A stretch of 64,000 nt of DNA, from assembly GCA_965206315.1 (NCBI GenBank), contig OZ242210.1, positions 1,426,001-1,490,000 of the forward strand. Reading direction: 5' to 3'. Position 1 is the stretch's first letter. The number at the start of each line of letters is the position of its first letter. Below are positions 25,168-33,976 of this stretch, one piece after another. The position numbers and the translations under genes are program-made. Source of the stretch: Bin16 sp965206315 (GTDB lineage Bacteria; Chloroflexota; Dehalococcoidia; Lucifugimonadales; Australimonadaceae). The notes below the pieces were generated by a model. It searched no databases. It saw nothing but the letters and a program-made list of their open reading frames with translations, and was not told the origin of the DNA.

Positions 25168-26493
25168 ATGTCTGCGATAGACGAGATGCAGAAAGAGATA
25201 GTGGAGACCCAGGAGTTCGTGCGTGAGCGGCTCGGCCCGGTCACGAGGGAGCTGACGCTCATGCGCGAGGAGCAGGAGCGGCTTGCGGGCGAGGTGCGCT
25301 CCGTACTGGAGCACGACCGCTCGGCGCGGCGCGACGCGCTGCTGGGCCGGGCCTCGAACGACCGCGTCCGCGTGCGCGGCGGGAAGCTCGACGGCTTCGA
25401 CCTCGTGGACCTCGCCGTGATGCGGAGCCTGCTCGCGGCGCAGCAGGCGCGCCCGCAGGACTACGACCCCCGCTCGCTCCGCGCGTGGCAGGAGAGCGTC
25501 GCCAAGGCGATGGACTCCACGACCGCGGGCGCGGGCGACGAGCTGGTCCCGCAGGAGGAGGCCCGCCAGCTCTGGGCGGACGTGAACCTCGAGACGGCGG
25601 TCGCGTCACTCTTCGAGACGGTGACGATGCCGTCCAACCCGTTCGACGTGCCGCTGCAGCTGGGCGACGTCAACTGGTACCCGGGCACGGCGAACACGGC
25701 CACGACCGCCACGGACCTGAAGACCGCCAAGCAGACGCTCACGGCGTACGAGCTCGTCGGCATGGTGCCGTGGGCGTACGAGCTGGACGAGGACGCCGTC
25801 ATCGCGATGATGGCCGAGGTGCGGGGCACGCTGATCCGCAACGCGGCGCAGGTGCTGGACGACGTGCTCCTGAACGCCGACGTGTCCACCTCTTCCAACA
25901 TCAACCACGACGGCGGCAGCCTCGCCGTCTCCGAGGCGGGCAAGGCGCACTATCTGCTGGGGTTCGACGGCCTCCTGCACCTGCCGCTGGTCGACAACGC
26001 GGCGATGCGGAACGACTTCAACGCCAGACCGACCGTCGACATGTGCAACCAGCTCCGGCGGATGCTGGGCAGGTACGGCGTGCGCCCGTCCGAACTGGCG
26101 TTCATCACGGACGTGGGCACGTACATCGCCATGCAGGCGGTGGAGAGCTTCCAGACGCTGGACAAGCTCGGCCCGCGCGCGACGCTGCTCACCGGGCAGT
26201 TGGGCGCGGTCGAGGGCGTGCCCGTCATCGTGTCGGAACAGCTGCGGCTCGCGGACTCGGACGGCAGGCTCACCTCGGACGGCAACGTCGCGGACACGGG
26301 CCGTCTGCTGCTCGTGAACCGGACGCAGTGGCGCAAGGGCTTCAAGCGCGAGTTGCTCATCGAGACCGAGCGCGACATCCAGAAGCGCCAGAACGTCATG
26401 GTCGTCAGCATGCGCGTGGCGTTCGCGGAACGCTCCGGTGACCGCGCCAACGCGACCCACACCGCGCTGCAGTACAACGTGAAGCACTCGTAG
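25168..26493 (+). CDS. HK97-family major capsid protein
   Basis: The protein has 441 residues. The first 50 form a charged coiled coil (MQKEIVETQEFVRERLGPVTRELTLMREEQERL), like the delta scaffold domain that the prohead protease cuts. The capsid fold follows, with DLETAVASLFETVTMPSNPFDVPL, LTAYELVGMVPWAYELDEDAV and the C-terminal RQNVMVVSMRVAFAERSGD. The frame is intact and the family length is normal. It is followed by a hairpin terminator. No other structural phage gene is near. Confidence 0.9.
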   Translation: MSAIDEMQKEIVETQEFVRERLGPVTRELTLMREEQERLAGEVRSVLEHDRSARRDALLGRASNDRVRVRGGKLDGFDLVDLAVMRSLLAAQQARPQDYDPRSLRAWQESVAKAMDSTTAGAGDELVPQEEARQLWADVNLETAVASLFETVTMPSNPFDVPLQLGDVNWYPGTANTATTATDLKTAKQTLTAYELVGMVPWAYELDEDAVIAMMAEVRGTLIRNAAQVLDDVLLNADVSTSSNINHDGGSLAVSEAGKAHYLLGFDGLLHLPLVDNAAMRNDFNARPTVDMCNQLRRMLGRYGVRPSELAFITDVGTYIAMQAVESFQTLDKLGPRATLLTGQLGAVEGVPVIVSEQLRLADSDGRLTSDGNVADTGRLLLVNRTQWRKGFKRELLIETERDIQKRQNVMVVSMRVAFAERSGDRANATHTALQYNVKHS

Positions 26494-26499
26494 CCCATT

Positions 26500-26600
26500 C
26501 TCGTCATTCCCGCGCCCCTTCGTCATTCCCGCGTAGGCGGGAACCCAGAGAGTGCCCCGCCAAGGGCACATGGCGGGGTGGGTTGGGGGATGGGGGCTGG
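26500..26600. repeat. Family B and A-like repeats after capsid gene
   Basis: Two partial B-type units (CGTCATTCCCGC) and a GGGGTGAGGG end are seen. This mirrors the repeats on the other side of the capsid cassette. Confidence 0.65.
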
Positions 26601-26611
26601 GGTGAGGGTTG

Positions 26612-26640
26612 ACGGGGCGGGCGCATCGCGCCCGCCCCGT
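26612..26640 (+). terminator. Strong hairpin, likely terminator of capsid unit
   Basis: ACGGGGCGGGCGC (26612-26624) and GCGCCCGCCCCGT (26628-26640) form a perfect 13-bp stem with a 3-base loop, followed by TCGTTGTCCTTGT. It could serve both the capsid gene and the convergent vapC-like gene. Confidence 0.75.
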
Positions 26641-26684
26641 TCGTTGTCCTTGTCGCGGCGACGATGCCGAGTGCGCCCGTTGTC

Positions 26685-27083
26685 CTAGAGAAGTTGCGCG
26701 CCGGACAGCGAAGCCATCTGCCGGTCCAGTGTGAGTGTCTCCAAGCCGGACCGTGAGTAATCGTTGGAGATGAGCCGGTCGAAGAGCCCGGGACCGCCGG
26801 ACGAGACGAGGGCTTCGAGAACGGCCGGCCCGTTCAGCGGGGCGACGAGGCCGCTCCTGAGCGTATTGGAGAGTTCAGCGCGCGCATCCGCGCTCGTTAC
26901 TCCGTAATGATGCCGCACCGCCATGAAAGCCTCTCCGATGACCTCGTTCGACGCAAAGACCTCGGCGCCGTCCGTGGCGAGCGCGTGCAACCGTTCCACG
27001 CAGTAGGCGTAAGCGTCGGGAGGGTCTCCGGTGACCAGCCTCACGAGGATGGAGGTATCAATCCCGATACGCCGCTGGGTCAT
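26685..27083 (-). CDS. vapC: PIN-domain toxin (VapC-like)
   Basis: The protein has 132 residues. The acidic residues of the PIN ribonuclease site can be seen in GIDTSILVRLV (Asp), NEVIGEAF (Glu), GLFDRLI (Asp) and LTLDRQM (Asp). VapC toxins cut tRNA or rRNA when freed from their antitoxin. The gene overlaps the AbrB-type antitoxin gene by 26 bases, as is usual for vapBC operons. Confidence 0.88.
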   Translation of the reverse strand: MTQRRIGIDTSILVRLVTGDPPDAYAYCVERLHALATDGAEVFASNEVIGEAFMAVRHHYGVTSADARAELSNTLRSGLVAPLNGPAVLEALVSSGGPGLFDRLISNDYSRSGLETLTLDRQMASLSGAQLL

Positions 27084-27303
27084 ACCCCTCGTCCCGGAAC
27101 TGTCGTATGTCGAACGTGGGAGTGCCCGGAGTTATCTTGTCTCGCAGCCCCCCGAGTTTGGACAGGTCGATGGGTCTGGGCTTGAGAGTGAAGCCGTCCG
27201 GCCCCTCGATCAACTCCAGCCGATCGCCGGGCGACACGCCGAGCGCGTCCAGTACCCGCGCGGGGAACGTGACCTGTCGTTTCGATGTAACCTTGACAAT
27301 CAT
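27058..27303 (-). CDS. vapB: AbrB/SpoVT-type antitoxin (VapB-like)
   Basis: The protein has 81 residues. The N-terminal KVTSKRQVTFPARVLDALGVSPGDRLEL is a swapped-hairpin AbrB DNA-binding domain. The C-terminal part (DKITPGTPTFDIRQFRDEGYD) would wrap the toxin. An AGGAG lies just before the ATG. A palindromic operator overlaps its promoter, consistent with self-repression. Confidence 0.88.
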   Translation of the reverse strand: MIVKVTSKRQVTFPARVLDALGVSPGDRLELIEGPDGFTLKPRPIDLSKLGGLRDKITPGTPTFDIRQFRDEGYDPAAYRD

Positions 27304-27310
27304 GACTGCT

Positions 27311-27349
27311 CCTTACTGCAACAGTATTGGAGTAAGGGGGAAGTGTCAA
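27311..27349 (-). promoter_or_regulatory. Promoter and palindromic operator of the vapBC pair
   Basis: On the minus strand a -35 box TTGACA (complement of 27344-27349) precedes the palindrome CCTTACT (27311-27317) / AGTAAGG (27331-27337) with a 13-base centre that covers the expected -10 region. The arms are perfect 7-mers, fitting autoregulation by the AbrB-type protein. Confidence 0.65.
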
Positions 27350-28179
27350 CTGCCCACCACCTCCGGCCCGCTGAATGCGAGCCGCTCCGCCATGACGCGC
27401 ACCGCCTCCGGGTTGCTGTCGATGAGCAGGTAGCGCCTGCCGTTGCGCGCCGCTGCCTCGCCCGTCGTCCCCGACCCCGCGAAGAAGTCCAGCACGAGGT
27501 CGCCGGGGTTCGAGTGCACCCGCACGATGCGGTTGAGGATGGCGAGCGGCTTCTGCGTCGGATAGCCCGTGCGCTCGCGCCCGACCGTGGGGACGATGGT
27601 CTGCCACCAAACGTCGGTGGGCGTCTTCCCGCGCGCCGCCTTCTCCGCTCCCGCAAGTCCGGGGGCCATGTACGGCACGCGGTCGATCTCGTCGTAGTGG
27701 AACGTGTACCGCGCCGGGTCCTTCGCGTACCAGAGCAGCGTGTCGTGCTTCGCGGGCCAGCGGGACTTCGGCCTCCCGCCGTAGTCGTATGCCCAGATGA
27801 TCTCGTTCATGAAGCAGTCGCGCCCGAACAGCGCGTCGAGCAGCACCTTGCAGTAGTGCGCCTCGCGGTAGTCGATGTGCAGGAAGAACGACCCCGTTGG
27901 CGAGAGGATGCGGTGCGCCTCCACGAGCCGTGGCTCCAGGAACGCGAGGAAGTCGTCGAAGATATCGTCGAACGACTGCGCGCCGAGTCGCACCGTCCGG
28001 TAGCGCTTGCCCTGGAACCCCGTGCGGTCGCCGTGGTCGTCGTCGCGCACCGTCCGCAGACGCTCGCGGCGTTGCTCTCTGCCCGTGTTGAAGGGCGGGT
28101 CGATGTAGATGAGCGCCGCCGCGCCGTCCTCGATGGTCGGCAGCACGTCCATGTTGTCGCCGAGCACGATGCGGTTCAC
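27346..28179 (-). CDS. Orphan site-specific adenine DNA methyltransferase
   Basis: The protein has 277 residues. DPPFNT near residue 27 precedes the SAM motif FFAGSGTT near residue 243, so it is a class-beta N6-adenine methylase of the CcrM/M.HpaI kind. YPTQKPLAILNRI is the usual block before the SAM motif. No restriction enzyme lies beside it, so it is either solitary (epigenetic) or a phage-type enzyme. Its 3' end overlaps the vapB promoter by a few bases. It follows the HAD gene almost directly in the same direction. Confidence 0.9.
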   Translation of the reverse strand: MNRIVLGDNMDVLPTIEDGAAALIYIDPPFNTGREQRRERLRTVRDDDHGDRTGFQGKRYRTVRLGAQSFDDIFDDFLAFLEPRLVEAHRILSPTGSFFLHIDYREAHYCKVLLDALFGRDCFMNEIIWAYDYGGRPKSRWPAKHDTLLWYAKDPARYTFHYDEIDRVPYMAPGLAGAEKAARGKTPTDVWWQTIVPTVGRERTGYPTQKPLAILNRIVRVHSNPGDLVLDFFAGSGTTGEAAARNGRRYLLIDSNPEAVRVMAERLAFSGPEVVGS

Positions 28180-28180
28180 G

Positions 28181-28900
28181 TCAGCCCTGCTGTCCCACCA
28201 GCGACCGCACGTGCGCAGCTGCTTCCGTCAGCGATGCCACCACGCGTACGCCGTCGGGTGGGGGTGGCCCCGGAGCGCGCTGCACGAGCACGGGCGCGAT
28301 CCCCGCACCGCGCGCGCCCTCCACGTCAGCCGGGATGCTGTCGCCGATGTGCATGGCCTCGTCGGGGCGCGCTCCCGCTTGCGCGAGTGCGAACCGGAAG
28401 ATGCGCGGGTCCGGCTTGCTGACGCCCGCGCTCGCGGTGCAGGAGCGCACCGGGAGGTACCCGGCGATGCCGAGCCGTTCGAGGAGGCCGTCGAGTTCGA
28501 GCCCCATGTTGGAGATGACGCCCAGCGTCAGTTCCAGCGAACGCAGGTCGGCGAGTGCGGACTCCGCGTCGGGGAGAAGCTGCAGCTCGTCCGGCGCGCT
28601 GCGCACGCGCCGCCACACGCGCGCTGCGACGTCGAGGCTCACGTCCGGCGCTCCCGCGTCCGCGAGGAGCCGCCGCTCGTACTCTGCGAAGACGGCGTCG
28701 CGCTCCTCCTGCGTCCGCTCCCGCACGTGGCCTTTCGCGTTCTCCTCGTCCAGGTACGCGTTCGCTGTGCGGTAGGCGCTCGCTACGGCGGACCGCTCGA
28801 TCGCGATGCCTTCGGCGGCGGCGGCAGCTTGTTGCAGGTCTTCCGCCGCGGGCCAGTCGGCGAGCGTGCCGTAGAAATCGAAGAACACTGCCCGTATCAT
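28181..28900 (-). CDS. HAD-family hydrolase
   Basis: The protein has 239 residues. All four HAD motifs are present: D-F-Y-G-T-L near residue 8 (nucleophile Asp), V-I-S-N-M near residue 128, S-K-P-D-P-R-I-F with its Lys near residue 160, and H-I-G-D-S-I-P-A-D near residue 182. The helical cap lies between motifs I and II, as in phosphoglycolate phosphatase-like enzymes and haloacid dehalogenases. The substrate is not known. It is the first gene of the unit that continues into the methyltransferase. Confidence 0.92.
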   Translation of the reverse strand: MIRAVFFDFYGTLADWPAAEDLQQAAAAAEGIAIERSAVASAYRTANAYLDEENAKGHVRERTQEERDAVFAEYERRLLADAGAPDVSLDVAARVWRRVRSAPDELQLLPDAESALADLRSLELTLGVISNMGLELDGLLERLGIAGYLPVRSCTASAGVSKPDPRIFRFALAQAGARPDEAMHIGDSIPADVEGARGAGIAPVLVQRAPGPPPPDGVRVVASLTEAAAHVRSLVGQQG

Positions 28901-28902
28901 GC

Positions 28903-29068
28903 GGCCAGCCTACCACCTTTGCTCCCCTCTCCCCTCCCTTCCCGTCATTCCAGCGAAGGCTGGAATCCAGAGCGCCCGGCAGGGCACACGGCGGGGTGGG
29001 CTGGGAATGGGGCTGGTTGGTCCCTTCCCCCTTGATGGGGGAAGGTTAGGATGGGGGTGCTGGTTCCC
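28903..29068. repeat. Repeats of families B and C
   Basis: A B-type palindrome (CGTCATTCCAGCGAAGGCTGGAAT) is followed by a C-type unit (CTTCCCCCTTGATGGGGGAAGG then TTAGGATGGGGGTG). The C unit holds the ATG at 29051 that opens the ComF frame. Confidence 0.8.
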
Positions 29069-29713
29069 ATGGGCATCGTTTCCAACCTGCTGCGCTCTGG
29101 CCTCGACGTGCTGTTCCCTGTTCGCTGCGTCGGCTGCGGCAGGAGCGGCGCATACATCTGCGTGGCCTGCCTCGCGAAGGCCAGGCGTCCGCCGCCGAGT
29201 CCTCCGCCCGAGAGTGGTCCGCTCGCCGACGTGCTGACGCCGTTCGCCTACGAGGGCGTTGTGCGTACCGCCGTGCAGCACCTCAAGTATCGCGGTCTGC
29301 GTTCCCTCGTGCCGGAGATGGCGCGCCCGATGGCGTGGGAGCTCGCGGTCGCCGTCCCGCCGCCGTTCACGCTCGTGCCCGTGCCGCTCCACCCGGCGCG
29401 CTTGCGCGAGCGCGGATTCAACCAGGCGGAGCTGCTGGCGCGGGAGCTTGCACGTCTGTTGGACGCTCCGCTCTCGACCGGTACGCTGCGCCGCACGAAG
29501 GACACGCCGTCGCAGGTCGACACGTCATCCCGCGCCGAGCGCCTGAAGAACGTGCGCGAGGCGTTCGCTCCCACAGACGGCGTGGACGGAGCGACCGTCG
29601 TCCTCGTGGACGACGTCACGACCACCGGCGCGACGCTTCTGGCGGCTGCGCAGGCGCTGCTCTCCGCAGGCGCCGCACGGGTCTACGGCCTCACCTTCGC
29701 CCACGAGGAGTGA
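29069..29713 (+). CDS. ComF-family phosphoribosyltransferase-like protein
   Basis: The ATG at 29069 gives 214 residues; the one at 29051 lies inside a C-type repeat and is less likely. The N-terminal double zinc ribbon (CVGCGRSGAYICVACL) leads into VLTPFAYEGVVRTAVQHLKYRG. The PRPP-binding loop VVLVDDVTTTGATL is near residue 180. ComF proteins are needed for DNA uptake in competent bacteria and have a role in primosome loading. It is alone on this strand, flanked by repeats. Confidence 0.9.
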   Translation: MGIVSNLLRSGLDVLFPVRCVGCGRSGAYICVACLAKARRPPPSPPPESGPLADVLTPFAYEGVVRTAVQHLKYRGLRSLVPEMARPMAWELAVAVPPPFTLVPVPLHPARLRERGFNQAELLARELARLLDAPLSTGTLRRTKDTPSQVDTSSRAERLKNVREAFAPTDGVDGATVVLVDDVTTTGATLLAAAQALLSAGAARVYGLTFAHEE

Positions 29714-30138
29714 CGATTCCGTCATTCCCGCACCGGCGGGAATCCAACGTGCGCTTACGTGCACGCAGTGACGCCGGGCAGGTCACGCGGTGGAGCGGTG
29801 TGGCATTGTCATGCTGAGCGGGGCTGAAGGTGCAACCTGAAGCGTAGTCGAAGCATCTCTCGGGCGGTCTCCCTCACCTCTCCTTGGGGGAGAGGTCGCC
29901 GCGCGACAGCGGCGGGTGAGGGTGGACCGACGCGGGGCGCAACCCCACATCATTCCTGCGAAGGCCCGCGCTCTAGCGCACAATCTCGCCTGGTGTAGGG
30001 GCGTCCCTTGTGGGCGCCCTTTGTGGTCCCTTCCCCCTCGATGAGGGAAGGTTAGGATGGGGGTGAACAGTGAGGCAGGGCAGCACGAGCACTGGTTATG
30101 CGATAGTTCTGAGAACGAAACCGTAAGGAGAAGAGAGG
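29714..30138. repeat. Repeat-filled gap (families A, B, C, D)
   Basis: One B unit (about 29720), a D unit (about 29807), an A unit (about 29877), a truncated B unit (about 29950) and a C unit (about 30028) lie in a row. There is no convincing gene in these 425 bases. Confidence 0.8.
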
Positions 30139-31053
30139 ATGAAACTCTGCCTGTTCGAAACGAGCGACACCCCCGGTCAGCAGCGTCTTGGGGCGGTGGT
30201 CGACGGCGGCGTCGCGGAACTGACGTCCGCGCTCGGCGATGCGGCCGCGCTGCCGGCGCAGGCGCGCATGGAGGCGGTCATCGACGGCTTCGAAGGCCTG
30301 CGCGGCGCGTTCGAGCGCATCATCGCAGGAGGGGCGTCGCACGCCGACGGCTCGTTCCGGCTGCGCGCGCCCCTGCCGAGGCCGAGCAAGATACTCTGCT
30401 GCATCGGCAACTACTGGGAGCACGCCGAACGGGAGCCGCGCCCGCTCAACATGTTCCTGAAGTCGCCGGATGCGGTCATAGGCCCCGGCGATACGATCGT
30501 GCTGCCGTCGACGACCGACCCGTGGGTCTTCCAGCATGAGGCGGAACTCGCCATCGTTGCCAGGGGCCCGGCGAAGGACGTGAGCAGGGAAGACTTCGCA
30601 AGCGCGATTTTCGGATACACCGGCCTGATCGACGTGTCGGCGCGCGGTGAGGGACGCCGCACCTGGCGCGCGGGCAGCTGGATGGGTAAGTCGTTCGACA
30701 CCTTCGGCCCGCTCGGCCCCGTGATCGTCACGGCTGACGAGATCGCCGACCCGAACGACGTGCACGTTCGATTCTGGAACGACGGCCAGTTGCGCCACGA
30801 CTACAACACCGACGACATGGAGCACCGGGTGCCGGAGCTGATCGAGTTCGCAACGAGCATCATGACGCTCAACACGGGCGACGTGCTCAGCTGCGGCACG
30901 AACCATGAGGGGCTCGGCCCCCTGCAGGACGGAGAGACGGTGGAGTTCGAGCTGGCGGGCATCGGCAGCATGACGTTGCATGTGTCGGACCCGCTCAAGC
31001 GGACGTGGGAACGCGGCATCTACATGGGCCCTGACTCCACCGCCCGCCGCTAG
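30139..31053 (+). CDS. Fumarylacetoacetate hydrolase-family protein
   Basis: The protein has 304 residues, from an ATG with AAGGAG upstream. The FAH catalytic domain is clear: LPRPSKILCCIGNYWEHA, NMFLKSPDAVIGPGDTIVLP, EAELAIVARGPAKDVSRED, RAGSWMGKSFDTFGPLGP and NTGDVLSCGTNHEGLGP. Metal-binding Glu and Asp lie in HEAELA. Such enzymes hydrolyse or decarboxylate acylpyruvates late in aromatic degradation. It fits the neighbouring Rieske oxygenase and amidohydrolases. Confidence 0.92.
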   Translation: MKLCLFETSDTPGQQRLGAVVDGGVAELTSALGDAAALPAQARMEAVIDGFEGLRGAFERIIAGGASHADGSFRLRAPLPRPSKILCCIGNYWEHAEREPRPLNMFLKSPDAVIGPGDTIVLPSTTDPWVFQHEAELAIVARGPAKDVSREDFASAIFGYTGLIDVSARGEGRRTWRAGSWMGKSFDTFGPLGPVIVTADEIADPNDVHVRFWNDGQLRHDYNTDDMEHRVPELIEFATSIMTLNTGDVLSCGTNHEGLGPLQDGETVEFELAGIGSMTLHVSDPLKRTWERGIYMGPDSTARR

Positions 31054-31330
31054 AGAGCAAGCCCCGTCGTTCCCGCGCTTCAGCGCGCGCGGAGAGCAGG
31101 AACCTCGCCGCCGTGCTTCCGTCATTCCCGCGAAGGCGGGAATCCAGAGGTGCGCGTAGCGCACACGGTCGCGTATGGCTGGTGCAGGCAGGACCTCGCA
31201 ACCCACCTCTCCCCTTGGGAGAAGTCGACGCGCTTGCGCGGCGGGTGAGGGCCCTCCGGGTGGTGCGGAGCGGGGTCTGGTCCCTTCCCCCTTGATGGGG
31301 GAAGGTTAGGATGGGGGTGAGCGCCGGCCC
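31054..31330. repeat. Repeat-filled gap (families B, A, C)
   Basis: B units are near 31064 and 31121, an A unit is near 31203 and a C unit near 31283. No gene is seen in this stretch of about 280 bases; the promoter of the Rieske gene follows directly. Confidence 0.8.
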
Positions 31331-31335
31331 CGCAG

Positions 31336-31364
31336 TTGACCGGCGCGGCATATCGTCCTAATCT
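31336..31364 (+). promoter_or_regulatory. Predicted promoter of Rieske oxygenase gene
   Basis: TTGACC (31336-31341) and TAATCT (31359-31364) are separated by 17 bp and end 42 bases before the start at 31407. Confidence 0.6.
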
Positions 31365-31406
31365 CGCGGCATCGAGAGAAGCGCTGACGTTCAGCGGGAG
31401 GTTGCC

Positions 31407-32699
31407 ATGCTGAGTGCACTGGATAACGAACGGTTGGCCCGCATCGGTCCCGGAACGGAGATGGGCGCGCTGATGCGCCGCTACTGGATACCGTTCCTCC
31501 TGACGGAAGACATCCCCGAAGCCGACGGCGACCCCGTCCGTGTCACCCTGCTGGGTGAGCGGCTCGTCGCCTTCAGGAACAGCGTCGGGCAGGTCGGACT
31601 GGTGGACCGCCTCTGCGCGCACCGCAATGCAGACCTCTTCTTCGGGCGCAACGAGGAGAACGGCATCCGCTGCACCTACCACGGCTGGAAGTACGACGTC
31701 GACGGCAAGTGCACGGACATGCCGTCCGAGGCGTCGGACAGCAACTTCAGGGACAAGATCCAGCTGAGGGCGTACCCCGTCAGGGAGCGCGGCGGCGTCC
31801 TCTGGACGTACATGGGGCCGAAGGAGCACATGCAGCCTATGCCCGAGTTCGAGTGGACGCGCGTCCCCGACGACCACCGCTACGTCTCCTGGAACTTCCA
31901 GGAGAACAATTACGCGCAGGCCATCGAGGGCGGCATCGACACCGTGCACTCGGTGTACCTCCACAGCGCCATGGACTCCCACCGCCGTCTCAGCGACTGG
32001 CAGGAAGCGGGCAGGGACAGCGGCGACGTGACCAAGATGTACCGGACGCGCGTGAACCCGCCCAAGCTGCGCGCGCTCGAGACCGACTTCGGCCTCATCA
32101 TCGGCGGCAGGTACCCCGGCGACGAGACGCAGGACTATTGGCGCTTCAACCTCTTCTGGATGCCGTTCTACACCGCCCCTCCCGGCGGCGGCGACCAGAA
32201 GATGATGCACGCGTTCGTCCCCGTCGACGACGTCACTACCGCCCGCTGGTGCTTCACCTGGAGCACCACCGGCAAGCCGCTGTCGAGAAGGCACGTCGCC
32301 GACCTCCGCAAGGGGCAGGGCGTCCACGCGCAGACCATCCCCGGCTCCCACTGGCCGGTGCGCAACATGCGCAACGACTACCTCATCGACCGCGAGGAGC
32401 AGCGTCATCTCACGTTCACGGGCATCAAGGGCACCGGCGAGCAGGACTTCTCCGTGCAGGAAGGCATGGGGCAGATATCCGACCGCACGCGCGAGCACCT
32501 GGGCGTCACGGACATCGGCATCATCGCCATGCGGCGGATGCTCCTCCACTCAGCCGCAGCCATCCGGGAAGGGGCCGAACCTACCTCGGCGCGCAGCCCT
32601 GATGCCTACCGCGTCCGTCCCGGCCAGACGATGATCCCGACCGACGCGGACTGGACGACGCACGACAACCTCAAGGAGGCCATCGCCGCCACCTACTAG
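31407..32699 (+). CDS. Rieske non-heme iron oxygenase, large subunit
   Basis: The protein has 430 residues, from an ATG with GGGAGG upstream. The Rieske 2Fe-2S ligands are C70-A-H72 and C89-T-Y-H92. The mononuclear iron site follows as E-G-G-I-D-T-V-H-S-V-Y-L-H near residue 180. It belongs to the phthalate 4,5-dioxygenase-like group that hydroxylates or demethylates aromatic and steroid-like compounds. No ferredoxin or reductase gene is beside it, so electrons must come from elsewhere. The substrate is unknown. Confidence 0.93.
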   Translation: MLSALDNERLARIGPGTEMGALMRRYWIPFLLTEDIPEADGDPVRVTLLGERLVAFRNSVGQVGLVDRLCAHRNADLFFGRNEENGIRCTYHGWKYDVDGKCTDMPSEASDSNFRDKIQLRAYPVRERGGVLWTYMGPKEHMQPMPEFEWTRVPDDHRYVSWNFQENNYAQAIEGGIDTVHSVYLHSAMDSHRRLSDWQEAGRDSGDVTKMYRTRVNPPKLRALETDFGLIIGGRYPGDETQDYWRFNLFWMPFYTAPPGGGDQKMMHAFVPVDDVTTARWCFTWSTTGKPLSRRHVADLRKGQGVHAQTIPGSHWPVRNMRNDYLIDREEQRHLTFTGIKGTGEQDFSVQEGMGQISDRTREHLGVTDIGIIAMRRMLLHSAAAIREGAEPTSARSPDAYRVRPGQTMIPTDADWTTHDNLKEAIAATY

Positions 32700-33034
32700 C
32701 CGCTCGTTGTCATTTCGAGCGGAGCCCGCGCTTTAGCGCGCGAAATCCTCTCGGGCGTCTGATCCCTTCCCCCTTGATGGGGGTAGGTTAGAGCCTGCCC
32801 CGCACTTGATGCGGGGATGGGGGTGAGGCGTGGAGGCGGGGTGCCTGATCCCCTCTCCTGAGGGAGAGGGAAACGCGCTTCAGCGCGAGGGTGAGGGCCC
32901 TCGGCGGGGCGTGGTGGCAGCGCGCCTGGTGTAGCGGCACCCCTTGTGGGCGCCCGTCTGATCCCCTCTCCTGAGGGAGAGGGAAACGCGCTTCAGCGCG
33001 CGGGTGAGGGCCCTCAGCGGGGGTGCCTGCTGCC
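32700..33034. repeat. Repeat-filled gap (families A, C, D)
   Basis: A D-like unit (about 32707), a C unit (about 32764) and two nearly equal A units (about 32852 and 32962) are present. No gene is seen. Confidence 0.8.
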
Positions 33035-33976
33035 TCAGCCCACGAAGTGCGGCATGACCTCCGCGGCGAACCGCTCGTAGGTCGGCAGCAGCGACTCCGG
33101 CGCACACAGGGCGTTCATGGTGAAGTGGGTCACGCCCGCGTCGGCGAACGCTTCGAGCGTCTCGATGCAGTCCGCAGGCGTGCCGAGCGGGAGCGTCGCC
33201 GGGTCGATCTCCCATGCGTCATCCCCGAAACGGTGCCGCATCGCGGCCTGCACCTCCCGGTAGGCGTCGTCCTTGCTCTGCCCCATGCAGAGGTACATAT
33301 TGCACGACCACTCGAACGCCGCCGGGTCGCGACCGAACGCGGCTGCCATCTCCTCGATGGCGGCCTTGCCCTCGGCATAGCCCTTCGGCGTCATGCCGTT
33401 GGGGTGGAACCCGTCCGCCCAGCGCGCCGCCCGCTCCAGCGTATGCCGGGTGAACGCGCCGTTCCACATCGCGCCCGTCCAGATGGGCAGGTGCGGCTGC
33501 TGAACGGATCGTGGCTCCAGCGTCACGTGCTCGAAGTCGTGGAACGTCCCGTGGTGCGTCACGTCCGTCTCGGAGAGCAGCCTGCGCACGAGCGCCAGCC
33601 GCTCGTCAGTGATGCCGCGCCGGTCCTCCACGCGCACGCCTTCGACCGCGAAATCGCCGTTGTAGACCCCGCCTGACCCCAGCCCCAGCACCATCCGCCC
33701 TCCCGACAGCACGTCGATGGAGGTCGCGACCTTCGCGATCTGGTACGGGGTGTGGAACGGCAGCACGGCGACGCCGGTTCCCAGGCGCATGTGCGTGGTG
33801 CGCTGCGCGACGGACGCGAGCAGGGTGAAGGCGTCGAGTGTCGGGAGCGTCTCGAGCTCCGGAACGAAGTAGGAGCGGTACCCCAGTGCCTCCGTCCGCT
33901 CGGCGAAATCGAGCGGCCCGATGACGCTCGCCATCGAGGCTCCGTTGTACTGGACGCCGAATGCGGGCAAGGGCAA
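33035..33976 (-). CDS. LLM-class flavin-dependent oxidoreductase
   Basis: The protein has 313 residues. It shows the luciferase-like TIM-barrel blocks: FAERTEALGYRSYFVPE, TTHMRLGTGVAVLPFHTPYQIAKVATSIDVLSGGR and LGLGSGGVYNGDFAVEGV. The cofactor is FMN or F420; sequence alone does not decide. The start is uncertain because only TTG codons lie at the 5' end. It is the last gene of a minus-strand unit with a cupin and an amidohydrolase, all likely catabolic. Confidence 0.85.
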   Translation of the reverse strand: MPLPAFGVQYNGASMASVIGPLDFAERTEALGYRSYFVPELETLPTLDAFTLLASVAQRTTHMRLGTGVAVLPFHTPYQIAKVATSIDVLSGGRMVLGLGSGGVYNGDFAVEGVRVEDRRGITDERLALVRRLLSETDVTHHGTFHDFEHVTLEPRSVQQPHLPIWTGAMWNGAFTRHTLERAARWADGFHPNGMTPKGYAEGKAAIEEMAAAFGRDPAAFEWSCNMYLCMGQSKDDAYREVQAAMRHRFGDDAWEIDPATLPLGTPADCIETLEAFADAGVTHFTMNALCAPESLLPTYERFAAEVMPHFVG

